Assembly (NCBI GenBank): GCA_035464655.1
Contig: DATHRZ010000114.1
Span: 1-8,206 of the forward strand
Origin: JARFPW01 sp035464655
GTDB taxonomy: Bacteria; Gemmatimonadota; Gemmatimonadetes; Palauibacterales; Palauibacteraceae
Reading direction: 5' to 3'
DNA: 8,206 nt
Position 1 is the stretch's first letter, and each line of letters starts with the position of its first letter. The translations under genes were made by a program, and so were the position numbers. The notes below the pieces were generated by a model. The model was not told the origin of the DNA. It saw only the letters and a list, made by a program, of their open reading frames with translations, and made no database searches. This document shows positions 7,160 through 8,206 of the stretch, piece by piece.

Positions 7160-8206
7160 TCAGCTCGTCTGGTTCACGTCGGAGGGTTGCCGGACCTCGA
7201 GACGAGGCGCAGGCGTGTCGCGATCGTCGGTGCCGAGCACTCCGGTCACCGTGTAGACCTCGCCCACGTTCCAGTCGGTATCCACGACACCCGTTCGGCT
7301 GTCGCCGTAGACGTAGAACGTGCCTGCGCTCCCGTCGGTCAGCTCGACCCGCTGATTGCCGAAGCTGAGCACAGTGACGTCCACCACCGTCGCGCCCGTC
7401 ACCATCACCAGCTCGCCCTGGAACATGCCGGCGTTGATCTCGGCGGCCGTCACCTCGCGTGCCGCGGGTACGGCCTCGTTTCCGAGCACGCTGACCAATG
7501 TGGCGTTCCCCAGCTGCACTTCGCTGCGGAACGACCCTACCGTCCCGCGAACCCGAATGCGGTCCCCCTCCTGGAGCACGACGCCGGCGATGGCTTCCAG
7601 GTCGAAGTCGAAGAGCGAGATGCCCGCGGTCCCGTCCTGGAGGAATACCTCGCGCATCGGGCTGTTGAAGGGCACCGCCCACGTCACGACGCCCTCCACG
7701 GTCACGGTCTCGCCGTCCATCGTCCGGGCGTCGGCGATGTCGATCACCGAACCTCCGAGCACGACGTCGCCGGTCGAACGCACCTCGACCCGGTGCGGGA
7801 ACGGGTCGCGGTCGTCGGTACCGAGCACGCCGGTCACCGCGTAGGTCTGCCCGGCCTCCCAGCTGGCCGTCGTGACGCCGGTCCTGCTGTCGCCGAACAC
7901 GGCGAACGTGTCGGCGGCCGCGTCCTCGAGCAGCACGTACTGGTTGCCGAAGGAGAGCGTGTCGACGGTCAGGACGGTGCCGTCGATGGTGACCAGCTCG
8001 CCGGCGAAGGTGGCGGCATTGATGTCGGTCGCCGTCACGGACCTGGCGTCCGGCTCGGCCACGGTCGCGAGGATCTCGAGAGCCGTGATGTCGTTGAGCT
8101 GGACCTCGCTACGGAAGCTCGTGCTGAGGCCGGTGATCCGAATCGAATCGCCGATCATCAGGTCCCGGCCGGCGAGGGTCGACAGGTCGAACTCGAACAC
8201 CGACAT
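7160..8206 (-). CDS. Tandem OB-fold-like repeat protein, N-terminus beyond window
   Basis: The last 348 codons of a larger gene, ending in TGA at 7162-7160. The window begins on an ATG, but this is probably not the true start. It lies inside a repeat: M-S-V-F-E-F-D-L aligns with the internal I-S-L-F-D-F-D-L at residues 196-203, there is no room to see a ribosome site, and no signal peptide follows. Each full unit seems to hold two OB-fold-like halves. The first half runs IADARTMDGETVTVEGVVTW, EVFLQDGTAG, EGDRIRVRG. The second runs TAAEINAGMFQGELVMVTGA, LSFGNQRVEL, FYVYGDSRTGV, YTVTGVLGTDDRD. The first half aligns with the OB-fold segment of the next gene (IAEAKAAP, VRGVVTS, YIQDESAG, GDRIEV), so the two proteins share a module. 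There are no cysteines in the visible part. Acidic, beta-rich and repeat-built, it is likely secreted or cell-surface. Function is unknown; ligand binding is inferred from fold and context. The gene lies 2 bases upstream of the lipoprotein gene. Confidence 0.8.
   Translation of the reverse strand: MSVFEFDLSTLAGRDLMIGDSIRITGLSTSFRSEVQLNDITALEILATVAEPDARSVTATDINAATFAGELVTIDGTVLTVDTLSFGNQYVLLEDAAADTFAVFGDSRTGVTTASWEAGQTYAVTGVLGTDDRDPFPHRVEVRSTGDVVLGGSVIDIADARTMDGETVTVEGVVTWAVPFNSPMREVFLQDGTAGISLFDFDLEAIAGVVLQEGDRIRVRGTVGSFRSEVQLGNATLVSVLGNEAVPAAREVTAAEINAGMFQGELVMVTGATVVDVTVLSFGNQRVELTDGSAGTFYVYGDSRTGVVDTDWNVGEVYTVTGVLGTDDRDTPAPRLEVRQPSDVNQTS
7175..7621 (-). repeat. Repeat copy 2 (C-terminal) of the OB-fold-like protein
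   Basis: Codes for residues 196-344 of the visible protein, from ISLFDFDLEAIAG to LEVRQPSDV. It is paired with copy 1 at a period of 195-196 codons, with a one-residue insertion. Shared landmarks are SFRSEVQL, LSFGNQ, GDSRTGV, VTGVLGTDDRD and VEVR/LEVR. The DNA is also similar: 7218-7256 matches 7806-7844 at 35 of 39 bases. Confidence 0.85.
7760..8206 (-). repeat. Repeat copy 1 of the OB-fold-like protein, cut by window edge
   Basis: Codes for residues 1-149 of the visible protein, from MSVFEFDLSTLAG to STGDVVLG. It corresponds to copy 2 at 7175-7621. The stretch 7622-7759 between them codes for the start of the second unit (SVIDIADARTMDGET onward); its counterpart for copy 1 lies outside the window, so more copies may exist upstream. 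Confidence 0.8.

Noticed and set aside
6390..7256. Plus-strand open frame of 288 codons
   Set aside because: It runs antisense across the lipoprotein gene and the end of the repeat gene, with arginine-rich, low-complexity translation and no ribosome site.
7158..7682. N-terminal extension of the lipoprotein frame up to 7682
   Set aside because: It would overlap the repeat gene out of frame with arginine- and glycine-rich sequence. The ATG at 7157 is followed at once by a lipoprotein signal.

Overview
The window is a GC-rich stretch in which every gene I can support reads on the minus strand. It holds two large outer-membrane TonB-dependent receptors of the Oar-like type (carboxypeptidase-regulatory domain, plug, beta-barrel) and two secreted proteins built from OB-fold-like modules, one of them a probable lipoprotein. 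This protein set points to a Gram-negative, outer-membrane-bearing, GC-rich bacterium. Phyla with large Oar-like receptor families, such as Gemmatimonadota or Acidobacteriota, would fit, but nothing here (no rRNA, no marker gene) settles the taxonomy.

Layout in the direction of transcription, from high to low coordinates. (1) 8206-7160 is the C-terminal part of a repeat protein. It carries one partial and one complete copy of a roughly 195-residue unit, and the gene continues beyond the window. (2) 7157-6117 is a probable lipoprotein with an SdrD-B/prealbumin-like domain containing an acidic calcium-loop-like motif, followed by two OB-fold-like segments. It starts 2 bases after the stop of the repeat gene. 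(3) 6126-2767 is a full-length Oar-like TonB-dependent receptor, most likely starting at a GTG that overlaps the end of the lipoprotein gene behind a GGAGG. These three look like one operon, closed by a 12-bp GC hairpin at 2724-2755. (4) After a 237-base intergenic gap with a possible promoter, 2529-1 encodes a second Oar-like receptor, a paralogue of the first. Its last ~250 residues lie outside the window.

A reasonable working model is an outer-membrane uptake system: the OB-fold proteins would bind, and perhaps help process, a ligand outside or at the cell surface, and the TonB-dependent receptor would import it. The ligand is unknown. OB folds occur in DNA-binding and nuclease-associated secreted proteins, so nucleic acid or its breakdown products are one possibility, but no nuclease catalytic domain is visible in this window.

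No RNA genes, CRISPR arrays, insertion sequences or attachment sites were seen. The long plus-strand reading frames opposite the receptors are read as GC-driven antisense shadows.
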